64,000 bases of DNA from Siphonodentalium dalli. Taxonomy: Eukaryota > Mollusca > Scaphopoda > Gadilida > Siphonodentaliidae. This document shows positions 12,470 through 23,400 of the stretch, piece after piece. The stretch lies in assembly GCA_032622095.1 (NCBI GenBank), contig CP136066.1, forward strand, positions 63,268,609-63,332,608, given 5' to 3'. The notes under the pieces were generated by a model. The model was not told the origin of the DNA. It saw only the letters and a program-made list of their open reading frames with translations, and made no database searches. Each line of letters opens with the position of its first letter. The stretch's first letter is position 1. Position numbers and translations under genes: made by a program.

Positions 12470-12765
12470 ACCGGCGTTTTACACCCACCTTAAGGTTACA
12501 TAACTGGTTACAAGCAAAATATTTAATGCAAAAGCAATTCCTAAAATTCATGAACAGCAATAACTATGTACATTGCTATTTTGTAAACGTTTCAACCGAA
12601 TAAAATCGTCGGACATGGAAATTATGTTTTAGAGTCAATGTATCCCAACAAATAAAAAGGAGGTTTTAGGTTTGTTTTGTCTAGGCTTGATAATAAGTCA
12701 GGACATAGCCTATGGGTACAGACTCGTGTCAAAGCTTTAAAGTGAGTCAGGGCATAAAATATCAT
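12470..12765 (+). repeat. ~300 bp dispersed repeat, copy 2
   Basis: Direct copy of 6470-6781, recognisable from 'ggcgttttacacccacctta' to 'tttaaagtgagtcagggc', with many substitutions and small indels. No TIR, LTR or coding region is evident in either copy, so the repeat class is unknown. Confidence 0.75.
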
Positions 12766-14200
12766 AATTAATTTTATTTAAAACTTTGCGTAAAGATGTT
12801 TCGCTCAGCGTGTTAAGTAACCCATTGAATTGTGAGAGTAAAATAACTCAACTGAGCTGGGTTATCATAATTATGCAAAGGGTGCGTAAATGTGCGCTAC
12901 CGTGCAGAATCCTGATAAGTTGGCTGCCAAAAAAACTAAAATATGCAATAAAAAATGTTCGATTTATTTTCACGCAGATAGTCATAATTTCAGATGGCAG
13001 ACTGGGCGCATACCTCAGTTGGGTTCATAGTCTAGATAATTAAGTCTGTTTGTATACAAACATTTCCTGTCAAACCCTGTATCTAACTACGTCAAAACGT
13101 ATGTGTTTTGCTTAAACCACGATTTTAAAAAGTTGAATAATATATCTCATAGAGTGAGGGTAAAGAGTTGTTGCTCCACTCTAAGAAAACAGTTGCCAAT
13201 TTGATTCCCGGGGAACCAAATACCAATATAGAACCAAACAGTTTGGTTCGATGCACACTGGTTTATGGAACTAAATCCTAAGTTTGTTTCTTAAAAGCAC
13301 ACACCCAATTCAAGGTTTGTGCTGGAACAAGCCCGGCTTAAATGTCATATAGTCTAAAATTTAACAATATGTCCACGCGTTTTGGGTTAAAGTGATCTGG
13401 GGTAGACTGAATCAAGCGGGATTCAAATATACATGATCATAGCCTGTTTCGTGTAATATGCATAGACTCTGATCATTTTATTGCTGGCGGGGGTAAATAT
13501 ATTGCTCACATCACACTCAGAGGACAAAGTATGGAGCAATAACTGTATTAATATTATTCGATATTTTCTTCAGACTTCAGAACATTTTCGGCGTATATTC
13601 GGTGAACCAACATTGTGTTATATAAATTTTAAACGGTATAACGTATTTACGGAGTAATAGAACTTTCAGAAACAAAGACACACCAAACGTGCTTATAACC
13701 TACGCATATTATCACGGAGCATGGTATCCACAATGACTGATAATTGTTTCCTATTAGACATTTAATGTGACAATTTTTATCCTTTTCGAGGTTTACACCC
13801 GTCTGGTGGGTGTAAAAGTATAGGAAGTTTTACGAAATACAAACATATTCACTGGTAAGTGATTATAGCAACCATCAAGGGTGCTTGTACCTAAGGCAGG
13901 TGAATGACGTCATATACTTTTTTCTATATCCATCAGTGATTTTTCAAGACCGAGGGTATAGATTTTGGAGAAATTGTCACGTGACTTCCGGTTAGCCACC
14001 GTGTGGAGATTGCAAAAAACGCGGAATTGGAAATGAAGCATCGCGATAAAAATGAAAGTAACTACTTCACAACTTACGAAGAATTCACATGTGATTTAAG
14101 TCTATTAATTTCATTTAGACCAATTGCGTTGGTCAGCTCAATGAAAACGAAAACATGAAGAAGTCATGATGATAATCCTGACAAGATTTCACGTACGATT
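12766..14200. other. No recognisable gene
   Basis: An 85-aa ORF at 12786-13043 has no recognisable domain. A short palindrome, TTTACACCC-GGGTGTAAA, sits at about 13791-13817 and repeats the 'tttacaccca' motif of the dispersed repeat at 12470. At about 13851 'actggtaagtgattata' foreshadows the spacer of the minisatellite that follows. Confidence 0.4.
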
Positions 14201-14204
14201 CATA

Positions 14205-14850
14205 TTATGGTTCTGCCTCCCTCGTTGGAGGTGGTATAACAGAGATTATATGGTTCTGCCTCCCTCGGTGGAGATGGTATACTGGTAATTGTTTATATGA
14301 TTCTGCCTCCCTCTGTGGAGATGGCATACTGGTAAGTGATCAGATGGTTCTGCCTCCCTCGGTGGAGATGGTATAATAGAGATTATATGGTTCTGCCTCC
14401 CTCTGTGGAGATGGTATACTGGTAAGTGATTATATGGTTCTGCCTCCCTCGTTGGAGGTGGTATAATAGAGATTACATGGTTCTGCCTCCCTCGGTGGAG
14501 ATGGTATAATAGAGATTATATGGTTCTGCCTCCCTCGGTGGAGATGGTATACTGGTAATTGTTTATATGATTCTGCCTCCCTCTGTGGAGATGGCATACT
14601 GGTAAGTGATCAGATGGTTCTGCCTCCCTCGGTGGAGATGGTATAATAGAGATTATATGGTTCTGCCTCCCTCGGTGGAGATGGTATACTGGTAAGTGAT
14701 TATATGGTCCGTGGAGATGGTATAATAGAGGTTATATGATTCTGCCACCCTCGGTGGAGATGGCATACTGGTAAGTGATTATATGGTTCTGCCTCCCTCG
14801 GTGGAGATGGTATAATAGAGGTTATATGGTTCTGCCTCCCTCGTTAGATT
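14205..14850 (+). repeat. ~42-47 bp minisatellite, about 15 units, with recurring GTAAGT
   Basis: The unit is TTCTGCCTCCCTCGGTGGAG, then ATGGTATACTGGTAAGTGAT or ATGGTATAATAGAGATT and TATATGG. I count about 15 units; one is truncated (about 14706). Units carry one of two spacer types, 'actggtaa(g/t)tg' or 'aatagag(a/g)tt'. A four-unit block (units 2-5) recurs nearly identically as units 8-11, implying higher-order duplication. CCTCC and GGAGG within each unit can pair as a short stem. Confidence 0.85.
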
Positions 14851-14919
14851 AGCTAGCTCTTTTGCCAACTGGATAATATCAAGGCGGCAGCCGTCTTGGG
14901 TCACGGCATTCAAGTTAAA

Positions 14920-15960
14920 TTGCTATGGAGGATGGAGATTCTGACGACACAAGATATACACACAGATGAAAGTAAAGAGAATAGTAAAGATAAAGGTGGG
15001 GATAATTTTTAAAAGAATGACAATACGAATGGAAGTAAACCAAATAATGAAGAAAACGTGAAAGAGAAAACAAAAACTAAATTATTCAAGAAAGAAAATA
15101 CAGACAGATTGTTTGTGGGAGACAACCAGACAAGAAAATGAAGGCTATAGATTTACTAAAGCTGATAGAAGAACGTGGATTTAAGGGACCAGTAATGGCT
15201 TGTTTTCCCGTGGGAAGTGATTCATATGTGACAACAACCGATTTTAATACAACACAAGTTATGATAGGTTCGATGATGATTCTCACCCAAGTATGGTACC
15301 ATGGAGAATATACAGTGACAATATGGTTGTGTCCTTCATGCACCTCCCATCGTACATTACTGGTGTAGAAATTTAAACTGTTAGAAAAATGGCACGTGAC
15401 AGTGATGTCTGCTATACGAAGGCGCTATCACAAGGATACTAATCTAGCTGATGGAACGATATATGTGAGGGTAAAATTCCCACCGAATGTTAAATATTTA
15501 CCCTACACATGAAGTTCAACACTGCTGACGGGCTATTGTACTTCAGAGTCATTCATGATGATCAGGTGAAAGTGTGTACAGCATTCCTTTCTCCAGAACA
15601 TTTAATAGAGAGCTGTTCTATGTTTGCTTGTTATCGGTGTGGTTTTTTTGGGCCATACATTCACATTATGTGATGCAGAGTTGTGTCGAAATTGCATTAA
15701 GATTGAGGAAAATGTGTTTGTATGATTTTCATTGAAGTCAATGAAGATGGAGATGAAAGTGATAACGACCAAATGACTCAATATATATGTGTGTGTTTGT
15801 ACGTGTGTGCGTGCGTGTGTGAAAAGAAAGGTGGCGGTACAGTAAGTGCGACAACATATACATGTATGTGCAATTTGGATGAGGAAAATGTTAATGTAAA
15901 TAAGGCCAAGTTCCAATTTTCTGGTATGATTGAGTACAGGGACCAGATACCAAAGATTGG
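14920..15960 (+). pseudogene. LINE ORF1 (gag-like) relic with one CCHC zinc knuckle
   Basis: The sequence from about 14940 is Lys/Glu/Asn-rich when translated, followed by an open segment (15138-15368) of protein-like composition. At about 15620-15670, in one frame and allowing a one-base slip, it reads C-x2-C-x4-H-x4-C (CYRCGFFGHTFTLC). That is the CCHC knuckle of retrotransposon nucleocapsid-like ORF1 proteins. Stops and frameshifts break the frame throughout. The endonuclease relic at 16390-16790 on the same strand is probably the downstream ORF2 of the same element. Clade is not assigned. Confidence 0.5.
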
Positions 15961-16389
15961 GAAGTAACAACACAAAATTGGGATTCAGAACAGAATAATG
16001 TACAAATAGATGATAGGAAGAAAGATGAAACTGACAAGTGTTTTGGGATTCGGTTGACATGGGGCTCAAACCAAACAATCTCAGCAAGCTATATGGAGTG
16101 ATACTATCCGTAGATGTGCACGACCCTCCTAAAGGACATGCTGATAAGAGTGTCTAGAATGAAGAAATATTGAGTAAATCGAAGGAACTAATGGACGAGG
16201 AAAATGAAAGGAACAAAATTAACAATGAAATGTACACTGGCGGGTTTCAAGAAGTTTAAGGCAAACCGAGACGGAAAAGTAAGAAGACTAATTATAGCTC
16301 AAATGGTGCAGCAACATTAGGCAATAGGGGAGAGAAACAGATACACACTGATGGGTCATTCCACATTCCAATTTCCTGAATTTGCATTA

Positions 16390-16790
16390 TGGTGACCATA
16401 TGTCATTTTAATGCAAATGGGCTACGTAATATAAACAAACTAAAAGCAATTATTAGAAGTGATTCAAGTGGAGAAAGTAAATATTCTAGCCATTCAAGAA
16501 CCAAGATGGGATGCAAACTGTTGGAAAGGGTCGAGACATTTGTGGTGTGAAGGTATTTTATATGTCAAACTTCGATGGGAAGTCAAGGGGTGTAGCCTTT
16601 CTTATTGACAAGGAACATACTACAAACGTTATGCAACTAAATATCGATCAGGAAGGAAGAATAGTATGCATTAAAATTGAGATTGGAATGCTTGATTATC
16701 ACTTATTTGATATATATACACCCAACAATCAGTTAGATAGGGTAACGTTAATAAAAAACAATCCTTCAAAGTGTCACATATAATATAGAC
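16390..16790 (+). pseudogene. LINE ORF2 relic: APE-type endonuclease domain fragment
   Basis: Across two frames the translation gives the hallmarks of the N-terminal half of an APE-like endonuclease: a start with NANGLRNINKLKAI, then ILAIQEPRWD (catalytic Glu-containing strand), then GKSRGVAFLI, D-x-E-GRIVCI and DIYTPNN (the equivalent of NIYAPN). No reverse transcriptase follows before the sequence is replaced at about 16790, so the copy is truncated. Frameshifts separate the first and second parts near 16500. It is a non-functional relic. Confidence 0.6.
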
Positions 16791-16795
16791 AATAT

Positions 16796-17021
16796 GTGAT
16801 GTGTGCGGTTCTGAACAAAAAACACAATCAAAGTATGATAGACCACATTAAAGCCAACCATAACCGTGGTCTTGATTTTGTCAGCGCATGTGGCAAAACT
16901 TATGCTTACTGTTCGGGTCTTGCAAGACACAGGAGAGAGACCAGGCACATGCATGTGAACATAAAATATGAAAAACATGTCATAACAAGCATCCCTATTA
17001 TTCAGTTGTGTTCGTGTGATT
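16796..17021 (+). pseudogene. Degenerate C2H2 zinc-finger segment
   Basis: A 75-aa open frame contains CGKTYAYCSGLARHRRETRH, with the second Cys, the aromatic residue, Ser/Leu and the two His of a C2H2 finger in register. The first Cys position is Val. Such fingers occur in both host proteins and transposon-encoded proteins. There is no clear splice border. It is probably a relic joined to the LINE debris upstream. Confidence 0.35.
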
Positions 17022-17690
17022 AAAGCATGTTATTTTGTTCCGTGTGTATCGGACCCAATAGTAGCACTTGAAGAGATAAATGCTGCATATCATACTCTGA
17101 CAATACAGAGAGAGTGAGGTAATTTAAGGGCGATGTCATATGGGGCATTATATAAGTCCACCAGAAAGGTCCACTGTAAGCGTTACCGCTTGTATCTTTT
17201 CAAACGGGTGTAGCCTGCATCTTCGAACAAGATAACGTTAGCGTCTCAAAACAAATATTTTCGACGATAACATCGTTAATGCTTCGATTTGTAATAAAAC
17301 AACAACACAATAACAGTATGGTGATCTTCAATCCACTGTTATGTTGACATCATTTTATTAGACGAATCGGTACAGCTTAATCAATTGTCAGTAATGTGTA
17401 AAATACAGGCACATATTCACTAAAACATTAATTTATAGAGTGGTTAATAAAACAAATATCAATGGAATTAATATCTCATGTATTAAACCTCCAGCTACCC
17501 ATCAGATAGAAAAAAACACACCATTTGTTGTCGAGCGAGGTGCACGCTATTTTCTTCTGAGTTTGGGTTGATTTTTGTTTACTTTAAAAAAAAGAAAATC
17601 ATCAATTGTAAACATGGATCCAAACAGGTGTAATCGTTTCTAGCAGGACGGTTCCCAGGGGGTGAGATCGAGGGGTGGCAGAAAGTGATA
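17022..17690. other. No recognisable gene
   Basis: AT-rich sequence upstream of the GCNT-like exon. Earlier exons of that gene were looked for here and not found. Confidence 0.4.
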
Positions 17691-17693
17691 GAG

Positions 17694-17763
17694 GAGCGGG
17701 GAGAAACCTCCTCATGTAATAACTCCGACATGCAAAGGGTTCAGTCCATACTGCTCTATTTAT
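17694..17763 (+). pseudogene. Decayed duplicate of the start of the GCNT-like exon
   Basis: GAAACCTCCTCATGTAATAA and the following 'ctccgacatgcaaagggttc' match the exon sequence at about 17904-17945 (caaacctcctcatggcataa, then ctccaataaagggttcc). The translation retains KPPH-x-ITP-x-x-KG before a stop codon. It lies about 200 bp upstream of the exon in the same orientation. It is either a tandem exon duplication that decayed or a residue of a neighbouring paralogue. Confidence 0.6.
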
Positions 17764-17871
17764 TGACACCATCGAAGGCATAGCTACATGTTCTAGATTG
17801 GCATAAAACAACATAATGAACTCAAACTAATGCAGTTTTGAATTACGATCCAGCATTTTTGTTTGTTGCAG

Positions 17872-18098
17872 AAAACCTCAAATAAGATGGAAGATGGCGG
17901 GCAAACCTCCTCATGGCATAACTCCAATAAAGGGTTCCGTTCACATCGTCGCCAACAGAGGATATGTCAATTACCTTTTACACAACAAAACGGCGCTAGA
18001 TCTCCTAGAATGGGTGAAAAATACATCTATTCCTGATGAAACATATTTCTCTACGCTGAACCACAACCCACACCTCGAAGTTCCAGGATCTTACAAAG
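17872..18098 (+). CDS. GCNT-like glycosyltransferase (GT14), penultimate exon
   Basis: This internal exon has acceptor 'tttgttgcag' and donor AAAG/GTGGGT. It encodes 75 residues that match the central catalytic part of core-2 and related beta-1,6-N-acetylglucosaminyltransferases. These are Golgi type II membrane enzymes that add GlcNAc in beta-1,6 linkage to O-glycans. Visible landmarks are RWK, KPPHGITPIKGSVHIVANRG (the family 'GSAYFVVSREYV' strand), ALDLLEW and then IPDETYFSTL. The last is equivalent to the family PDE motif with the catalytic Glu (Glu320 in mouse C2GnT-L). The exon starts at phase 1/2 and ends after one base of a codon. It joins in frame to 28568, giving VPGSYK-G-SSN, as expected from family alignment. 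Upstream exons are not visible. The gene is probably real and expressed, but a pseudogene cannot be excluded. Confidence 0.82.
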
Positions 18099-18505
18099 GT
18101 GGGTATGAAGTAGTGAAGGCATGGTTCATTCGATATATAGTGAAGACTAATCACACCACTATATGTTAAGTTGTTAACGCTACAAGGCGGTTTGCGCTCC
18201 AAAATACGCACATTCATATTCGATTTTGAATTTTCTACGAAATACGCGCTGCAATCATAAAAAATACATCTTTGAACACGATGTTTGGGTTCCAAAAAAC
18301 GGCATTTTCACGGCATGGCACAGATAAGAGCGTTCCCTTTTGATATGGAAGATATAAAGAGGGTTCGATTGACTTATGTGCGAAAATTTGAAAACAGCTG
18401 GAAAATAGTAGTCACCACTGGTCACCATGGCAATTACTATTTTTCAGAGCATAATCAGCATATGAAGCCGGTATATCAATATTTCATGAATGTGTAAACC
18501 TATTG
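18099..18505. other. Start of the GCNT-like intron, no further exon seen
   Basis: A 70-aa ORF at 18285-18497 has no resemblance to GT14 and no splice borders consistent with the two flanking exons, which already join perfectly without it. Confidence 0.4.
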
Positions 18506-18507
18506 TC

Positions 18508-19118
18508 CTATAGTCTCACAATAGTGTGGGAACCTATAGTCTCACAATAGTATGCGAGAACATATAGTCTCACAATAGTTTGGGAGAACATATAGTCTCA
18601 CAATAGTATGCGAGAACATATAGTCTCACAATAGTATGCGAGAACATATAATCTCACAATAGTATGCGAGAACATATAGTCTCACAATAGTTTGGGAGAA
18701 CATATAGTCTCACAATAGTTTGGGAGAACATATAGTCTCACAATAGTATGCGAGAACATATAGTCTCACAATAGTATGCGAGAACATATAGTCTCACAAT
18801 AGTAAAGAACATATAGTATCACAATAGTATGGGAGAACATATAGTCTCACAATAGTATGCGAGAACATATAGTCTCACAATAGTATGCGAGAACATATAG
18901 TCTCACAACAGTATGGGAGAACATATAGTCTCACAATAGTATGGGAGAACATATAGTCTCACAATAGTATGGGAGAACATATAGTCTCACAATAGTATGG
19001 GAGAACATATAGTCTCACAATAGTATGGGAGAACATATAGTCTCACAATAGTATGGGAGAACATATAGTCTCACAATAGTATGCGAGAACATATAGTCTC
19101 ACAATAGTATGGGAGAAC
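18508..19118 (+). repeat. 28 bp minisatellite, about 22 units, in the GCNT-like intron
   Basis: The unit is AACATATAGTCTCACAATAG followed by TATGGGAG, TATGCGAG or TTTGGGAG. Variation is concentrated in two positions of the last eight bases (gggag/gcgag, tat/ttt), while the first twenty are nearly invariant. A stretch of consecutive identical TATGGGAG units (about 18905-19075) points to recent homogenisation. One unit near 18800 is shortened. Confidence 0.9.
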
Positions 19119-20423
19119 CCTATTTATACCTCTTTCCAAATTACGTAACAGAGTTTGGAAGTTCAAATGAGTTATTTCCGTTTGGCGGGTTTGTGAAATG
19201 AGGCATGATTCCATTAACTGGATATATCAATGTCTATATATATACATACTAAATACAAAAAATGGCTTCGGCTTCTCCCATATCATTACGATAGCCACAC
19301 CCCTTTAGTCAATGTGGTCCTGAACAAATAGCTGTATATATTGAATGCTATTTTAGACGTAATATTCCGATAAGTGCAAGCGGCTCTGGAAATCACCAGT
19401 GAATACCTACTCGTGTTTAAATTCGCGCAGTACTATTTGGTGCGCAATGGGTGCGCGAATTTAATTGAAGGTGAAATCAGCTATGTTATATAATTGTATG
19501 TACATACATTACAGATGGTTGGACTGCATACAGATAATTGTATTGACATGTGGGCATTCATGCTCTTGCAAAACCATTGTTCATATGTAAGTCACGGTAA
19601 TATGTTCGATCTTGCAATACATGTACTTGTAAGAAATACAAATATCTATTCCCATACGAAGGAATACGAAAACATATCTCCATTTCGTTCCATCAGCATG
19701 GAGTGACAACGTTGTCATGCAGTCTGAGTTAAATATTAGTATAGGCGAATTAGGGTTGAACCCGGAACTAATTGCAACACAAATGCCAAATGTGCCATCA
19801 TATAGAGTAAGTCAATGTATGCAACATACACAAATTTTAAAGAACAATATTTTGGACAAATAACAAAATTTCTGTTTCCATGACAACTTGGGGTGAATTT
19901 AACTGACTGTGGAAACTGGGTGTTAATTTGCGTGTGTGGCGAGAACTGTTTCAATTTTTACAAATATTATGTTGGTTTGTATGAACACCCATTGTTGTCT
20001 AACTTTTCAAACGAAGTTCACCTCTTGTGAAGGTCAAGGTCACACGTAAAGGTCAAGGTCATTGCTAACAAATGCGTTTTTTCCCCGATACCATCATATA
20101 ACTTCGATCCACTTAATTGTCAACCCAGTTATTTGAAATACTCGCAGCCACATGTTTATAGACAGCCGCCTACGTGATTATTACATGTAATTTCTTAATG
20201 TTTATTTCATTGATGTTCATAACTATTTGTATATCAGAGTGATTATTTTTGAGCATCTAACCACCTTTATGAAGTAGTGTTCAGCGCCTGACAGGCTGCA
20301 CGTCCAACTAGCTCTGTGTGTTTGACGAATAAATGCGTATTTTCCAAGAAGCTACAACTTTCAAATTCGGCAAGGATATTGGATTCGTGTTATAGCAGTT
20401 TTCTATCTGATTTATTGTAATTT

Positions 20424-23400
20424 TTGTGCACAATAATTTCAGTAATGGACCAGTTTTTATTTTGGACGTTTGTATACTCAGCCGCCATTTTGGCGTTGGA
20501 GAATGACAATCGCATGCGATCAGTGCTCACACCTGCACTGTATCGACCAGCATTGGACCTCCTAATTAATCACCTGAATGTTGATTACCGAATACCTCTG
20601 CTATGTACTGGCGACGGCCAGCGTTCATTCACCCATGGACTAATTACAAATCGCTGCCAGCCTAACGTTTCTTCTCGTCGCCGCTATACCGGTGATCAAC
20701 TTAAGGATTTAGCCAGAGCCGATATCTCACCTCCTTCTGCCGTTTTATCGAAACTGAGAGACATGAACTTAATGCGCCATTGTTGTGCGGAATCAACCAA
20801 GCCGCCCAAGCGCACTCGTCGTGGGAATAGGGCCGGTCGCCGTAAAATTCGACTGATAGCTGTGGTCACACCAACACCGATTGCCAGTGAACCAGACTTG
20901 CCTTCCTGTAAACATGGGAACTCGCTCATCCAGATCAAGCCGGATCGGTTTTTCAACATATGCCTACTAAACTGTCAATCCGTCCGTAATAAAACGCATA
21001 CCATTTGCGATTTAGTAACTGAAAGCCGATGCGATCTTTTCTTCTTAACGGAAACATGGCTCAAACCTGCCGGTGATGAAGTTAAAATTCACGAACTGAC
21101 ACCATGTGGATTTTCGTTTATATCATCGCCACGGAAATCCAGCACTGGGGGAGGCGTTGGTCTTCTCTATAAATCCGAATATGTTGTCACCTGGAAAACT
21201 GTAAAAAAATGCACTACTTTTGAAGCAGTTGAATTTGTGGTGAAGACGGGAAACGATCCAGTGACTTGTGTTTGTATGTATAGACCTCCACCCAACAAAA
21301 AGAACAAGTTCAAAATTTCAACTTTCGTTACAGAATTTAGTAATATTGTTACCGCATATAGTCTGACAAACGGCCATCTTGTGTTTCTCGGAGATATAAA
21401 TCTACATTACGAACTCCGCGACAACAAACCTGTCAACGACCTCAAATTGGTGTTTACTGAATTCGATATGCACCAAATCGTGAACAAACCAACGCACCGA
21501 CGTCAGCACATACTCGACTGGGTTGTTATGAGAGAGACTTCCTCGGCTTGTGGATTGCAGGTCCTGGATAAGACTATTGGTGATCACTTTTTGGTTCAAT
21601 TCCACCTCAAAATCGTAAAGTCAGCAGCTCCTAAGAAAACGATCACCTCACGTAATCTGAAAGCAATCGACCGAACTGAATTCTCAGCCAGTATCGATGC
21701 CGCATTGTCTTCCATTGATATATCGGATAATGATCTTGCTTTGTTTTACAACGACAAACTCTCAACGGTTCTTGACGAACATGCACCCCTTATATCCCGT
21801 GTGGCCAGCGACAGAACATCGGCACCTTGGCTAACGTCCGATGTCACTGAATCGAAACGAATCAAACGACAAGCTGAACGAACATGGCGAAAATCCGGAT
21901 TGACAGTACATCGTGAAATATATGTTGAATGTAATCGACAATTGAATGTCACCATCAAGAATGCTAAAACTGAGTTCTACAACAATCAAATATACAGCTG
22001 CAAATCGACCAAAATGTTGTTTAACATCACGAAACCGATGCTTGGAAAGTCAAAACCATCGATTTTCCCCAACGATCGCGCAGCTGGCACCTTAGCTGAT
22101 TCCTTTGCATTGTTTTTCCGAGACAAAGTGTCAAAAATCAGAGCCATTGTTGACCAAACGCATGGTGCACCGGAATATTTGGAGTTCTCAAGTCACAGAA
22201 AAATGGACGAATTTCGATCTGTGAGTTCGGAAGAAGTTAAGAATGTGATTTTGTCAATGCCACCTAAGTCATGTTCGTTAGATCCCATTCCTACAACACT
22301 TCTTCGTATTCACTGCGATCAACTTTTGGATGTAATAACTGATATTATTAACTCCTCGCTCTCAACGGGTGTTGTTCCCCAATGCTTCAAACACGCCAGT
22401 GTTACCCCATTGTTAAAGAAGTCTGGTTTAGATCAAAATTTGCTGCAAAACTATAGACCAGTCTCCAATCTTCCTTTCTTATCTAAAGTCCTTGAACGTG
22501 TAGTGCTCCACCAACTTCGTAAACACTTGAAAGACAATAATTTAGAAGAAAACTTTCAGTCAGCTTACAAGAAAAATCACTGTACGGAGACAGCCTTGAC
22601 TCGAATTTTTAACGACTTGCTGTGTGCGACAGATGAGGGCAAACTCTCCATTCTTACATGCCTTGACCTCTCTGCGGCGTTTGACACGCTCGATCATTCC
22701 ATCCTGTTAAAACGCCTTTCTGTGACTTTCGGAATGTCCGGCACGGTATTAAAGTGGTTCCATTCTTACGTAACCGAGAGAACTCAATCAGTTATTGTTA
22801 ATTCTACGACGTCTAACCCCGTGCATCTATCATATGGAGTGCCCCAAGGTTCTGTGCTGGGACCTGTACTATATCTCGTTTACACACAGCCTCTTGGAAA
22901 CATCATCGAAAAACACAACATTCAGTATCACATGTATGCAGACGATACCCAAATGTACATATCAGTTGAGCCATCGATCTTAGACGAAGCAATTTCTCAA
23001 GTTCAGACATGCGTTTCAGAAGTTAAAACATGGATGGAGATCAACAAACTCAAACTTAACGAAAGCAAAACTGAAATTATGCTTTGTGGAACTAACGCTC
23101 GGTTGAAGGGGGTCAGTCTTAATGCCACGCTCATCGGCGACAGTGTAATTGAATTTTCTGATGTTATTAAAAACCTCGGTGTGACCATCGACAAAAACTT
23201 CTCAATGTCATCTCACATCAGCAACCTATGCAGGTCCTTATATATGGAGCTCCGGCGCATTTCGCATGTACGTCCATATATCTCCGAACAATCCACACAA
23301 ATATTGATGTCCTCATTTGTGTTATCCAAAATCGATTACTGTAATTCTATTTTAGCAGGACTCCCAGATTATCAACTTCACAAACTTCAAAAAATTGTTA

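Noticed and set aside
15602-16087. 161-aa minus-strand ORF
   Set aside because: It is antisense to the LINE relic (CCHC region) and simple GT-rich sequence; composition is low-complexity (HTHARTHVQTHTY) and there is no domain.
18285-18497. 70-aa ORF as an additional GCNT-like exon
   Set aside because: The exons at 17872 and 28568 join in phase and complete the family alignment without it; it has no GT14 motif.
18508-19118. CRISPR-like array of 28 bp repeats
   Set aside because: Repeats are directly head to tail with no spacers, in an intron of an animal gene; it is a minisatellite.
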